DNA from: Curtobacterium salicis
Lineage (GTDB): Bacteria; Actinomycetota; Actinomycetes; Actinomycetales; Microbacteriaceae
Assembly: GCF_011759505.1 (NCBI RefSeq)
Contig: NZ_JAAOYO010000005.1
Coordinates: forward strand, 221,263 to 285,262
DNA length: 64,000 nucleotides
Reading direction: 5' to 3'
Made by a program: the position numbers and the translations under genes. Shown piece by piece: positions 44,312 to 52,881 of this stretch. Within the stretch, counting starts at the first letter, position 1. Each line of letters opens with the position of its first letter. The notes beneath the pieces were generated by a model. It did no database searches and was not told where the DNA came from. It saw only the letters and a list, made by a program, of their open reading frames with translations.

Positions 44312-44813
44312 CGGACACGGCGGTCGGCGCGGTCCGGCCGCGCCGACGGTCCGCCGCGAGCGCCCGGCATCCAGCGGGGCCCACGGTGCGGTGAGTCCCG
44401 TGGGCTCCCCCGCCGGACGACCATCCAGTTCCTGATCCGAACGGGATGGTGGACTCATAGTTCCACCTGCGCACTCTTTTGTCACACCTGACGAAACGTG
44501 CCCCGCGCTGCGCGGTGCGGTGTCCTGAGAACGAGGATGCGCCCCCACACATCGTGCGGGGGCGCATCGGAACGCATCAGGACCACCGGGGCGTCATCGG
44601 CCGGATCAGGAGGCCGCGACACTCGCTCGGCAGTCCTTGTTCGATGCGTACGCCGCCGGTAACCAGCCGACTGACGCAACGACGATCGTACCGATGTGAC
44701 GGGCGCCGGTGCGGAAAGTGGACGGAATCACAGCCGGGAGGCGCACTCCAGTTCGAGGGACCCCCGCATGTGGGCAGGGTGGTCGCCCCCGGAGCGGGCG
44801 GTACAGTCTCGCC
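44312..44813. other. 500-bp intergenic region with hairpin
   Basis: No supported gene. A hairpin GATGCGCCCCC (44536-44546) / GGGGGCGCATC (44558-44568) may terminate transcription. Just right of it, a minus-strand frame ending IGTIVVASVGWLPAAYASNK could be a small peptide but lacks a good start. The TetR promoter is near 44780-44813. Confidence 0.5.
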
Positions 44814-45404
44814 ATGGCACGACGGGGTTCGTACGCGAAGGGCATCGCCAAGCGCGAGGAGATCCTCTCCGTCGCGCTCGAACGCGTCGCCTCGCTGGGG
44901 TTCCGGCGCACGAGCATCAAGGACATCGCCGATGCGGTCGGCCTCACGCAGGCCGGGCTGCTCCACTACTTCGACTCGAAGGACGAGCTCTGGGTCGCGA
45001 TCCTGCGTCGGCGGGACGAGGACGACAAGGACGCCCAGTGGGACGCGCCGGACCTCGCGGCCCTGCTCGCCGCCGTGGTCCGACACAACACCGAGGTCCC
45101 GGGCCTGGTCCAGATGTTCGTGAACCTGTCGGCCGCGGCGGCGACGGATCCGGAGCACCCGGCGCACGCGTACTTCCGCGAGTGTTACGAGGCGCACCGG
45201 TCCCGCATGACCGCGGACTTCCGTGGGATGCAGGACGACGGACGGCTGCGGCGGGACCTCGACCCGGAAGAGCTCGCCAGCGTGCTGCTCGCGGTCTCGG
45301 ACGGCATGCAGATCCAGTGGCTCTACGACCCGACCCGGGACATGGCCGAGCACGTCGAACTCGTCACACGGCTCGCGATGGCCGAGGTCACGGCCCGCTC
45401 CTGA
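44814..45404 (+). CDS. TetR-family regulator
   Basis: A 196-aa protein with a TetR HTH at about residues 12-58 (KREEILSVALERVASLGFRR, SIKDIADAVGLTQAGLLHYF) and a C-terminal domain like TetR_C_6 (VNLSAAAATDPEHPAHAYF). The ATG at 44814 follows GCGGGCGG and matches the family start. It precedes a nucleotide-sugar-epimerase-like gene by 128 bp on the same strand; that gene may or may not be its target. Confidence 0.87.
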   Translation: MARRGSYAKGIAKREEILSVALERVASLGFRRTSIKDIADAVGLTQAGLLHYFDSKDELWVAILRRRDEDDKDAQWDAPDLAALLAAVVRHNTEVPGLVQMFVNLSAAAATDPEHPAHAYFRECYEAHRSRMTADFRGMQDDGRLRRDLDPEELASVLLAVSDGMQIQWLYDPTRDMAEHVELVTRLAMAEVTARS

Positions 45405-45532
45405 CGCCGATCGGGAGGCCCGCCCCGCCTCCGGGACGGCAGGTACCGCCCGTACCTGGTTGCGTCCACCGCCCGCAGGGCAGGATGGGCGTGACCCGAC
45501 CCGGGGTCTCGACGACGAGGTGGAGTGACGCG

Positions 45533-46387
45533 ATGACGCGTGTAGTGGTGACCGGTGGCAGCGGCAAGCTGGGACGGGCGGTCGTCCGTGACCTGGACGA
45601 GCACGGCTACGACGTCGTGCTCCTCGACCGGGTGGCCTCCCCGGACAAGCCCGAGCGGGTGCAGTTCGTGCGGACGGACCTGACGGACTACGGGCAGGTG
45701 CTCAACACGTTCCTCGGTGTCGACGACCGCTACGACTCGGTCGACGCGGTGGTGCACCTCGCCGCCGTGCCCGCGCCGGGCCAGGTGCCGGACGTCGCCC
45801 TCATCACGAACAACGTGACCGCGTCGATCAACGTGTTCCACGCTGCCCGCGCGGCCCGCATCCGGAACGTGGTGTGGGCCTCCAGTGAGACGCTCCTGGG
45901 GATCCCGATGGGCGAGCACCACCCGCCCTACCTGCCCGTCGACGAGGAGTTCGCGGTCCGCCCGCAGTCGTCGTACTCGCTCGGCAAGGCGGTGGAGGAG
46001 GAGATGGCACGCCACTTCACCCGCTGGGACCCGCAGCTGAAGATGATCGGGCTGCGCTTCTCGAACGTGATGGACGAGACCGACTACCCGTCGTTCCCGT
46101 GGGACGCGTCACCGGAGGCGAAGACGTTCAACCTGTGGTCGTACATCGACTCGCGTGACGGGGCGCAGGCGGTGCGGAAGGCCGTGGAGAGCGAGCTGAC
46201 CGGGTTCGAGGCGTTCATCATCGCGAGCCCCGACACCGTGATGGCGACCCCGACGCTGGAGCTCGTCGAGCAGTTCCTGCCGGACGTCGAGCGTCGCGCC
46301 GAGATCGGCGGCACGAGCTCCCTGCTGTCGTCGGAGAAGGCCCGCGAGCTCCTCGGCTACGCCCCCGAGCACACCTGGCGCCCCTGA
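45533..46387 (+). CDS. NAD-dependent epimerase/dehydratase (extended SDR)
   Basis: A 284-aa extended SDR: VTGGSGKLGRAVVRDL near residues 5-20, HLAAVPAPG near 72-80, catalytic SSYSLGKAVEE (Tyr-x-x-x-Lys, near 146-156) with SSE upstream. Members epimerise or dehydrate nucleotide sugars or uronates (uronate dehydrogenase-like). The short C-terminal domain favours a sugar-acid or hexose substrate, but this is inference. ATG 45533 has GAGG nearby. Ends before a long hairpin. Confidence 0.84.
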   Translation: MTRVVVTGGSGKLGRAVVRDLDEHGYDVVLLDRVASPDKPERVQFVRTDLTDYGQVLNTFLGVDDRYDSVDAVVHLAAVPAPGQVPDVALITNNVTASINVFHAARAARIRNVVWASSETLLGIPMGEHHPPYLPVDEEFAVRPQSSYSLGKAVEEEMARHFTRWDPQLKMIGLRFSNVMDETDYPSFPWDASPEAKTFNLWSYIDSRDGAQAVRKAVESELTGFEAFIIASPDTVMATPTLELVEQFLPDVERRAEIGGTSSLLSSEKARELLGYAPEHTWRP

Positions 46388-46390
46388 CCT

Positions 46391-46462
46391 CGCAAAACGC
46401 AACGTCGGCGGCTGCACGCAACGGGATACCGCTGCGCGTTGCCGCCGACGTTGCGTTTTGCG
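46391..46462. terminator. Bidirectional terminator, 22-bp stem
   Basis: CGCAAAACGCAACGTCGGCGGC (46391-46412, 22 bp; arms given in part as CGCAAAACGCAACGTCGGCG) pairs with 46441-46462, with a 28-nt loop that itself holds near-complementary acgcaac/gcgcgtt. It lies between convergent genes. Confidence 0.88.
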
Positions 46463-46468
46463 GAGCCC

Positions 46469-48037
46469 CTAGGCGGGGAGGAGCAGGCCGTCCAGGACCA
46501 GGTCGCGGAGGCGCGGCAGCAGCTCCGCGGTCAACGCCCGGTCGTCGACACCCGTCAGCTGGGCGATCGCGCCGACGATCTGGCCGACCGTGAGCTCGCC
46601 GTCGGCCGCGCCGACGAACGCGGCGAGGGCGGTGTCGGCGTCGACCCGTCGGCCGAACCCGCCGCCCTGCACCAGCGTCATCACGGTGGGGTCGTCGTTG
46701 CCCGGCCAGTAGTGCCGTTCCTCGGTGACGTCGCCGGCGACCCGGAGGTGCGCGGCGGCGAACGCGTCGTCGTCCCGTCCGGCGAGCCACGCGACGGCGT
46801 CGAGGGTGCGGGCGATCGTCGCGCCGAGGCCGGCGGGGTTGGAGCCGAGCACCTGCGGGAGGCGCTCGAAGCGGCGGAGGTCGGGTGAGCCTCCGGCCCG
46901 GACGACGACGTAGCCGAAGCCGACCCCGGTGACGTGGCGATCGCGGAAGTCGTCGAGCCACGCGTCGACCAGGTCGTCGAAGACGGGCGTGCCGGGCTTC
47001 GTGCCGCCGTCGCGGATCCAGGTCTCGGCGTAGGCGGGCGGGTCCTCGCGCTCCCGCTCGACGACCCACACGTCGAGGTCGGTGTCGGCGAACCAGGAGC
47101 GGACGCGCTCCAGGCCGTCGTCCCCCCACCGGTGTTCCCAGTTGCCGAGCAGCTGGGCGGTACCGCCCGGCTCGAGGTGCTCCGCCAGGCCGCGGAGGAC
47201 GGTCTCGACCAGGGCGTCGCCGACCATGCCACCGTCGCGGTACTCGTACGCGGGGACACCCTGCCGACGGGGCGTGATGACGAACGGCGGGTTCGAGACG
47301 ATGCGGTCGAACCGCTCCCCCGCGACCGGCTCGAACAGGGAACCGAGGCGGAACTCGATGCCGTCGATGCCGTTGAGCTGCGCGTTGAACCGGGCGATGT
47401 CGAGCGCCCGTCGGGAGATGTCGGTGGCCACGACCTGGTCGGCGAAGCGTCGGGCGTGCATGGCCTGGATGCCGCACCCCGTGCCGAGGTCGAGCACCCG
47501 ACGGACCGGCACGGGCAGCTGCAGCCCGCTCAGCGTGGTGGTGGCCCCGCCGATGCCGAGGACGTGCTCCTCACTGATGGCGTGCCCGAGGGCGAGCTCG
47601 CCGAGGTCGGACACGATCCACCAGCTGCCGGCGCCCAGGTCGTCGACGAACGCGTACGGGCGGAGGTCCACGGCCGCGGTGACCGTGTCCCCGTCGACCC
47701 GCAGGACCCCGGCCGCACCGAGGGCGTCCACGCCGACGGTGGGGAAGGCCGCGTCGGCGTCGGTGCGCGGCACGGGGAGGCCGAGCACGAAGAGCGTCGC
47801 GACGGTCGACAGCGGCGTGGTCGGCCGGGCGGCGAGGGCCCGACGGGCGGCGACACGGACCCCGCGGTGCAGGGCGGCGGCGGCCTCGGTGCCCCAGAGC
47901 GCGTCGACGCCCTCGACGGTGTAGCCGGCGGCGGTCAGGTCCGCGGCGAGCGCCGAGGTGACGCCGGGTTCGGCGACGACGTCCGGCAGGCGGTGCGGTG
48001 CGGCGTCGGCGTCGACGGCAGGACGGTCGCCGCTCAT
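46469..48037 (-). CDS. Class I SAM-dependent methyltransferase with N-terminal domain
   Basis: A 522-aa protein. Residues about 25-160 form an unassigned N-terminal domain. The Rossmann domain starts at VRRVLDLGTGCGIQAMHAR (SAM motif I, near 180-198), with VVATDISRRALDIARFN and the N6-methylation/MTS signature SNPPFVI near 251-257. A further C-terminal domain follows. NPPF motifs are seen in rRNA guanine/adenine and glutamine methyltransferases; homologues in Actinobacteria are mostly annotated only as methyltransferases. Its ATG overlaps the upstream ArsR stop (ATGA), so it is coupled to that regulator. Confidence 0.85.
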   Translation of the reverse strand: MSGDRPAVDADAAPHRLPDVVAEPGVTSALAADLTAAGYTVEGVDALWGTEAAAALHRGVRVAARRALAARPTTPLSTVATLFVLGLPVPRTDADAAFPTVGVDALGAAGVLRVDGDTVTAAVDLRPYAFVDDLGAGSWWIVSDLGELALGHAISEEHVLGIGGATTTLSGLQLPVPVRRVLDLGTGCGIQAMHARRFADQVVATDISRRALDIARFNAQLNGIDGIEFRLGSLFEPVAGERFDRIVSNPPFVITPRRQGVPAYEYRDGGMVGDALVETVLRGLAEHLEPGGTAQLLGNWEHRWGDDGLERVRSWFADTDLDVWVVEREREDPPAYAETWIRDGGTKPGTPVFDDLVDAWLDDFRDRHVTGVGFGYVVVRAGGSPDLRRFERLPQVLGSNPAGLGATIARTLDAVAWLAGRDDDAFAAAHLRVAGDVTEERHYWPGNDDPTVMTLVQGGGFGRRVDADTALAAFVGAADGELTVGQIVGAIAQLTGVDDRALTAELLPRLRDLVLDGLLLPA

Positions 48038-48417
48038 GCCCGTGCCTCGGCGCGGACGAGACCGGCGGGCACCTGCCAGTCGAGGACCAGGTCGAGCAGG
48101 CCCGGGAACCGCTGCTGCACCTCGTCGGTCCGCACCCGACTGACGCGGGTGAGCCCCTCGAGGTGCTGTTCGAGCAGCCCGGCTTCACGCAGGACGCGGA
48201 AGTGGTGGGTCAGCGTGGACTTCGGTCGGTCGATGCCGACCCAGCCGCACGAGCGCTCCTCGCCCCCGCCGTCGACGAGGTACCGGTGCAGGATCGACAG
48301 CCGGATCGGGTCGGACAGGGCGTCCAGCACGGCCGGCAGGTCCATCTCGGCCGGGGTCGGCTGCGGAAGCGGGTCGTGCTGCGGGAGTGGTGCGGCTCCG
48401 TCGGTGCGCTCGGGCAT
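48034..48417 (-). CDS. ArsR-family regulator
   Basis: A 127-aa winged HTH protein: DLPAVLDALSDPIRLSILHRY (near 26-46), then CGWVGIDRPKSTLTHHFRVLREAGLL as the recognition unit (in pieces CGWVGIDRPKST and LTHHFRVLREAGLL). One Cys is present but no classical metal site. ATG 48417 is the first good start. It is divergent from an MFS gene with two matching palindromes between, and translationally coupled to a methyltransferase, so it likely represses the MFS gene and itself. Confidence 0.86.
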   Translation of the reverse strand: MPERTDGAAPLPQHDPLPQPTPAEMDLPAVLDALSDPIRLSILHRYLVDGGGEERSCGWVGIDRPKSTLTHHFRVLREAGLLEQHLEGLTRVSRVRTDEVQQRFPGLLDLVLDWQVPAGLVRAEARA

Positions 48418-48445
48418 GCACGGACGGTACCACTCCGGGACCGCT

Positions 48446-48494
48446 AGTACGACTTGCGTCGTACTGTGCAAGTACGGTACGAATGCAGTCGTAC
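48446..48494. promoter_or_regulatory. Two ArsR operators
   Basis: AGTACGAC-ttgc-GTCGTACT (48446-48465) is a perfect 8+8 palindrome and GTACGA-atgcag-TCGTAC (48477-48494) is its close copy. They fill the 93-bp divergent promoter of arsR and the MFS gene. Identical arms and central position give strong support. Confidence 0.82.
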
Positions 48495-48510
48495 AACGAA
48501 AGGGACGGCC

Positions 48511-49755
48511 ATGCAGTCACCACGTTCCGTCGCAGGGTTCTGGATCCTCGCGACGATGCTCCTCGTCTCGGTCGCCTCGTCGGCCGTGCCGTCCCCGATC
48601 TACCCGGTCTACGCGGCCGAGTGGCACCTCACCCCGCTGATGCTCACCGCGGTGTTCGCCATCTACGTCGCCGGACTCCTGCTCAGCCTGCTCATCGCCG
48701 GACGGCTCTCGGACCACGTCGGTCGGAAGCCCGTCCTGGTGGTCGGCGGCCTCGGCGTCGCCGTCTCGCTCGGCCTGTTCGCCGTCGCCGACGGGCTCGG
48801 CGCGCTCATCGTCGACCGCATCGTGCAGGGCGTCTCGGTCGGACTGCTCATCGGTGCCCTCGGAGCGGCACTCATCGACAACTCGCTCGAGCGGCACCCC
48901 TCGCTCGCCGGCGTCCTCAACGGCGTCATCCCGCCGATCGCCCTCGCCACCGGAGCCCTGTCGAGCGGCGCCCTCGTCGAGTGGGGTCCGGCGCCGGAGC
49001 AGCTCGTCTACCTGCTGTTCGGCACGCTCCTCGTGCTCCTCGTCATCGCCCTCGCGGTCGTCCCCGAGCAGGTCGTCCGTCGACCGGGCGCCCTGCGCTC
49101 GCTCCGACCCACGGTGTCGGTGCCACGGGCCTCCCGTCGCCTGTTCCGGAGCGTCGCCGGGTCGCTCGTGTCGAGCTGGGCGCTCGGTGGACTGTTCCTG
49201 TCGCTCGTGCCGTCCGCGCTCGGCGCGGTGTTCGGCATCCACAACCACTTCGCCGCCGGTGCCCTGATCGCGGTCGTCACCGGTGTCGGCGCCCTGACCG
49301 GCCTGGCGATCCAGCGGGTCGACACCCGCCGGGCGGTCCTGCTCGGTCTCGTCGCGCTCGTCCTCGGACCGGTCGTCACCGTCACGTTCGTGTTCATGCC
49401 GTCGCTGCCCGGCCTGGTCGTCGGCAGTGCGATCGCCGGCGTCGGCTTCGGTGCGGGCTTCCAGGCGCCGCTCCGGATGCTGCTCGCCACCGCGGCCCCC
49501 ACGCACCGCGCCGGCCTGCTCTCGACCATCTACGTGGTCAGCTACCTGGCGTTCGGGGTGCCGAGCGTCATCGGCGGGTTCCTCGAGCCGTCGCTCGGTC
49601 TGGTGCCGGTGCTCGCCGGGTACGGCGCGTTCATCGTCCTGGCAGCGATCGTCGCCCTCGTGCTGCAGGTCACGTCGAAGGACGCGGCCGAGGTGGAAGA
49701 GGCCGCAGCGGACGAGGTCGAACGCACCGCGACCGGATCGGTCCGCACCGTCTGA
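48511..49755 (+). CDS. MFS efflux transporter, ArsR-controlled
   Basis: A 414-aa, 12-helix MFS_1 permease. First helix WILATMLLVSVASSAVPSPIYPVYAAEW and motif A RLSDHVGRKPVLVVGG are of the drug-efflux (YdhP/Bcr-like) type. C-terminal tail is acidic (AAEVEEAAADEVERT). ATG at 48511 with GAAAGGGA upstream, directly after the two ArsR palindromes. Divergent from arsR, the classical layout for inducible efflux. Confidence 0.85.
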   Translation: MQSPRSVAGFWILATMLLVSVASSAVPSPIYPVYAAEWHLTPLMLTAVFAIYVAGLLLSLLIAGRLSDHVGRKPVLVVGGLGVAVSLGLFAVADGLGALIVDRIVQGVSVGLLIGALGAALIDNSLERHPSLAGVLNGVIPPIALATGALSSGALVEWGPAPEQLVYLLFGTLLVLLVIALAVVPEQVVRRPGALRSLRPTVSVPRASRRLFRSVAGSLVSSWALGGLFLSLVPSALGAVFGIHNHFAAGALIAVVTGVGALTGLAIQRVDTRRAVLLGLVALVLGPVVTVTFVFMPSLPGLVVGSAIAGVGFGAGFQAPLRMLLATAAPTHRAGLLSTIYVVSYLAFGVPSVIGGFLEPSLGLVPVLAGYGAFIVLAAIVALVLQVTSKDAAEVEEAAADEVERTATGSVRTV

Positions 49756-49779
49756 CGGGCGGACCCGGGCCGCGCGGTA

Positions 49780-50244
49780 CTAGTGGCCGGGACGAGCGGT
49801 CCGACCACGCGGGCGCTGCACCCCGACGTTCCGGTGCGCCTCGGCGTGTGCGGCGTCGACGTCCGCCTTGCCCTTGTCCGCCGCGTCGCGCATCCGCTTC
49901 GACGGCGCGTGGTGCTTCGCCCAGTCCCAGAACCGGTGCAGCTTCGCGCGGAGCCACGTGATGATGCGGTGGAAGAAGTGGAACTCGCTCGCCAGGACCG
50001 TCAGGCCGACGAAGACGACCAGCCAACCGGGCCCGGGCAGCGGCACCAGGATCAGGCCGATGACGACGATGAGGCCGCCGACGATCCCGACGAGGACCTT
50101 GTAGAACAGGTGCACGTGCGGGCGGGCGTGGATCCAGGTGCGCATGTCGCGGAACCACTGGAAGCGCTGCCGACCGCGGTCGGCCTGCTCCGCGGATGCG
50201 TCGGGAACGGCACTCCGGGGAGGCTCAGTCGGGTCGCCGTGCAT
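49780..50244 (-). CDS. PGPGW/TIGR02611-family membrane protein
   Basis: A 154-aa protein with two helices (about 50-68 and 72-88) flanking the diagnostic LVPLPGPGWLVVFVGL, followed by FHFFHRIITWLRAKL and a basic, Ala-rich C-tail. These are small transmembrane proteins widespread in Actinobacteria, without assigned role. Ends 24 bp after the convergent MFS gene. ATG 50244. Confidence 0.82.
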   Translation of the reverse strand: MHGDPTEPPRSAVPDASAEQADRGRQRFQWFRDMRTWIHARPHVHLFYKVLVGIVGGLIVVIGLILVPLPGPGWLVVFVGLTVLASEFHFFHRIITWLRAKLHRFWDWAKHHAPSKRMRDAADKGKADVDAAHAEAHRNVGVQRPRGRTARPGH

Positions 50245-50366
50245 GCCCGAACGCTAGGGCGCGCGGCTGGGAAACCGCGGCGGAACGGGTCCGTGTGCGG
50301 TGGGGACCGCGCATCGCGACGAGACCACCGGAGCCACCCGTGCCTCCCGTCCGGCCGGGAGGCACG

Positions 50367-50702
50367 TCACGAGTGGGCGACGCACGTCGCCGCCCACGGC
50401 ACGGCGGCCAGGCGCGCCTCCGGGATCGGCTCCCCACCCACCGCGCAGCGGCCGTAGGTCCCGGCGTCGAGCCGTCCGAGGGCCGCGTCGACCTGCTCGA
50501 CGCGGCGGCGCGCGTCGTCCCGCACCGCGCCGAGGGACCCGCGTTCCCAGGCGAGGGTCGCGCCCTCCGGGTCGTGTTCGTCGTCGGTGTTGGCACCGTC
50601 CCTGGCGTCGCTGACGTCCTGCATGCTGCGCTCGACGTCGGCCGACAGCTTCGTCGCCCGCGCACGTTCGGCCTGCAGGGCGGTCCGCGGGTCGAGGTCC
50701 AT
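50367..50702 (-). CDS. TraR/DksA-family protein with degenerate zinc finger
   Basis: A 111-aa DksA/TraR-type protein: N-terminal coiled helix (about 1-75; ALQAERARATKLSADVERS, RVEQVDAALGRLDAGTYGRC), then YGRCAVGGEPIPEARLAAVPWAATCVAHS. Family members have C-x-x-C ... C-x-x-C; here the second and fourth ligands are lost (CAVGG, CVAH), leaving two Cys and one His. Such proteins bind RNA polymerase through the secondary channel. Whether this one still folds around a metal is unclear. Divergent from the LLM gene by about 48 bp. Confidence 0.8.
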   Translation of the reverse strand: MDLDPRTALQAERARATKLSADVERSMQDVSDARDGANTDDEHDPEGATLAWERGSLGAVRDDARRRVEQVDAALGRLDAGTYGRCAVGGEPIPEARLAAVPWAATCVAHS

Positions 50703-50750
50703 GCCCCCGACCGTAGTCGTCGGAATGGACCCCGACCCGGATGCGTTCGC

Positions 50751-51788
50751 ATGCACATGACGAAGATCGGGTTCCTCTCCTTCGGGCACTGGCGCGACGT
50801 CCCCGGCTCGAAGGTCCGCAGCGGGCGCGAGGCGCTCGTGCAGGCCATCGACCTCGCCGTCGCCGCGGAAGAAGCCGGCGTCGACGGCGCGTACTTCCGC
50901 GTGCACCACTTCGCACCGCAGCAGGCCGCCCCCTTCCCGCTGCTGTCCGCCATCGCCGCCCGGACCAGCCGCATCGAGATCGGCACCGGCGTGATCGACA
51001 TGCGGTACGAGAACCCGCTGTACATGGCGGAGGAAGCCGCGGCCACCGACCTCATCTCCGGCGGCCGACTGCAGCTCGGCGTGAGCCGGGGGTCACCCGA
51101 GACCGCCCTCGCCGGCTACCGCTCGTTCGGCTACGTGCCCGAGTCCGACGACGAGAACGGCGCCGACCTGGCCCGCGACCACACCGCGGTCTTCCGCCGC
51201 GCGATCGCCGGCGAGCCGATGGCGAACGCGAACCCGCAGATGACCGGTGCGGTCGGGTCGCTCGCGATCACACCGCAGTCCGACACCCTGTCCGAGCGCA
51301 TCTGGTGGGGTGCCGGCACCCGGGCCACCGCCGAGTGGACAGCCGAGCAGGGCATGAACCTCATGTCATCGACCCTGCTCACCGAGGACACCGGCGTGCC
51401 CTTCGACCAGCTGCAGGCGGAGCAGATCGAGCGCTTCCGCAGCACCTGGCGCGAGATGGGCTGGGAGCGTGAGCCCCGCGTCAGCGTGAGCCGCAGCATC
51501 ATCCCGATCATCGACGACGAGTCGCGCCACTACTTCGGCGTCCGAGCACAGGTCGAGGGGCAGGACCAGGTCGGACACCTCGACGGTGGCCTCGCCCGCT
51601 TCGGTCGGTCGTACATCGGCGAACCCGAGCAACTCGTCGCGGAACTCGCGGCGGATCAGGCCGTCCGGCAGGCCGACACCGTCCTGGTGACCGTGCCGAA
51701 CCAGCTCGGGGTGGACTTCAACGCCCGGCTGCTCGCCGCCGTCAAGGACGTCTTCGCCGAGGTCGACGCCGCTCCCGCAGCGGTCTGA
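50751..51788 (+). CDS. LLM-class flavin/F420-dependent oxidoreductase B
   Basis: A 345-aa luciferase-like enzyme: MTKIGFLSFGHWRDVPGSK, EEAGVDGAYFRVHHFAPQQAAPFP, GTGVIDMRYENPLYMAEEAAATDLISGGRLQLG (in pieces), RIWWGAGTRATAEWTAEQG, MNLMSSTLLTEDTG. The WWG-G and STLLTEDTG-type motifs match the LLM paralogue at 43298 (VWWGGGS, CSTLNTEDTG). ATG at 50751 or 50757 (second preferred by similarity, six bases shorter). Reaction unknown. Confidence 0.86.
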   Translation: MHMTKIGFLSFGHWRDVPGSKVRSGREALVQAIDLAVAAEEAGVDGAYFRVHHFAPQQAAPFPLLSAIAARTSRIEIGTGVIDMRYENPLYMAEEAAATDLISGGRLQLGVSRGSPETALAGYRSFGYVPESDDENGADLARDHTAVFRRAIAGEPMANANPQMTGAVGSLAITPQSDTLSERIWWGAGTRATAEWTAEQGMNLMSSTLLTEDTGVPFDQLQAEQIERFRSTWREMGWEREPRVSVSRSIIPIIDDESRHYFGVRAQVEGQDQVGHLDGGLARFGRSYIGEPEQLVAELAADQAVRQADTVLVTVPNQLGVDFNARLLAAVKDVFAEVDAAPAAV

Positions 51789-51910
51789 GACGGGGGCCGG
51801 AGGACCCGGTCCCCCCTTCTGCCGACACCCGCTCTGGGGCGGATGGAGTCGGAACGTGGCGGGTACCGTCGGATTGCACCGACGACACCCGCACACACCA
51901 GGAGCTCCCC

Positions 51911-52366
51911 GTGACACTGCCGGCCGCCGGCTGGTTCCCGGACCCACAGGACACCGCGCGACTGCGGTGGTGGGACGGCCACGCCTGGGGTGAGGCCACC
52001 CGGGTGCTCCCCCGTGAGGCACCGGAGCCGGTGGTGTCCGTCCTCGCGGCGATGCCCGCCGGTCCGGCGTTCTCCGTCGAGGCCTCGGCCCGCACCGTCG
52101 AGGCCCGCTCGTGGGCGTACGGCAGCACCGATCGGCGGTTCTGCGTGTTCGCGGTCCTCGCCGTCGTCGCGGCGATCGTCTCGCTCGTCCTCAACCCCTG
52201 GGGGCTCTGCAGCCTGCTCGGCATCGCCGCGGGCCTGCTCGCCCTCGTCCGTCCGGGTGCGACCGGCCTCTGGCGGGTCGTCGGGCAGAGCATCGGAGCG
52301 TCCGCCCTCGTGCTCGCCGTCGCGACCGGGGTCGTCGTCGCGAACGGGCACCTGCACCTGTTCTGA
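51911..52366 (+). CDS. DUF2510 membrane protein
   Basis: A 151-aa protein with the N-terminal DUF2510 module AGWFPDPQDTARLRWWDGHAW (residues 6-26, here in two parts AGWFPDP and RWWDGHAW) and two or three C-terminal helices (about 78-95, 97-113, 122-142). The domain is common in Actinobacteria on membrane proteins and is thought to be a small cell-envelope or protein-binding module. GTG start after AGGAG at 51900-51904. Confidence 0.82.
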   Translation: MTLPAAGWFPDPQDTARLRWWDGHAWGEATRVLPREAPEPVVSVLAAMPAGPAFSVEASARTVEARSWAYGSTDRRFCVFAVLAVVAAIVSLVLNPWGLCSLLGIAAGLLALVRPGATGLWRVVGQSIGASALVLAVATGVVVANGHLHLF

Positions 52367-52397
52367 GCCCGACGCCTGCCCGGCCGGCAGGAGTCGT

Positions 52398-52820
52398 TCA
52401 GTCGTCCGACGGCCGCCGGCGCTGCTGCTTGGTCGCGGACCGCTGCTGCTTGCTCGCGAGGCGTCGACGCTCGGACCCGCGCGTCGGCCGGGTCGCGCGC
52501 CGTCGCGGACCGGGCGGGGCGAGCGCGTCCCGCACGAGCTCACGGAGCGCGTCGAGAGCGGCCTCGCGGTTGCGCAACTGGGACCGCCGCTCGGACACCG
52601 TCACGGTGATCGCCCCCGCGGCCGTACGCCGGGTGGTCCGCTCGAGGATGCGCGTCCGCTGCTCCTCGGTGAGGGCCGCCGACCCAGCGGCGTCCCACGT
52701 CAGTTGGACACGGCTGTCGGAGGTGTTGACGTGCTGTCCCCCGGCGCCGGACGACCGCGAGAACCGCCACTGCAGTTCGGACTCGGGGATCGTCAGCCCC
52801 GGCCCCACCTCGAGGTCCAT
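52398..52820 (-). CDS. arfB: ArfB-type peptidyl-tRNA hydrolase (ribosome rescue)
   Basis: A 140-aa class I release-factor-like protein with the catalytic GGQ in SSGAGGQHVNTSDSRV (near residues 24-39) and a very basic C-terminal tail (RRRLASKQQRSATKQQRRR) that inserts into the mRNA channel of stalled ribosomes. It hydrolyses peptidyl-tRNA on non-stop complexes. ATG 52820 is the only plausible start. Single gene between DUF2510 (convergent) and xerD. Confidence 0.9.
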   Translation of the reverse strand: MDLEVGPGLTIPESELQWRFSRSSGAGGQHVNTSDSRVQLTWDAAGSAALTEEQRTRILERTTRRTAAGAITVTVSERRSQLRNREAALDALRELVRDALAPPGPRRRATRPTRGSERRRLASKQQRSATKQQRRRPSDD

Positions 52821-52881
52821 GCGACCAGGGTCCCACGGTCACCGGTCCCACGGTCACGGTGCTGCGGCACCAGCGCTCCGC

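Noticed and set aside
44600..44735. Small minus-strand frame ending GWLPAAYASNKDCRASVAAS
   Set aside because: Only a weak GTG start and no homology known to me; too short to support.
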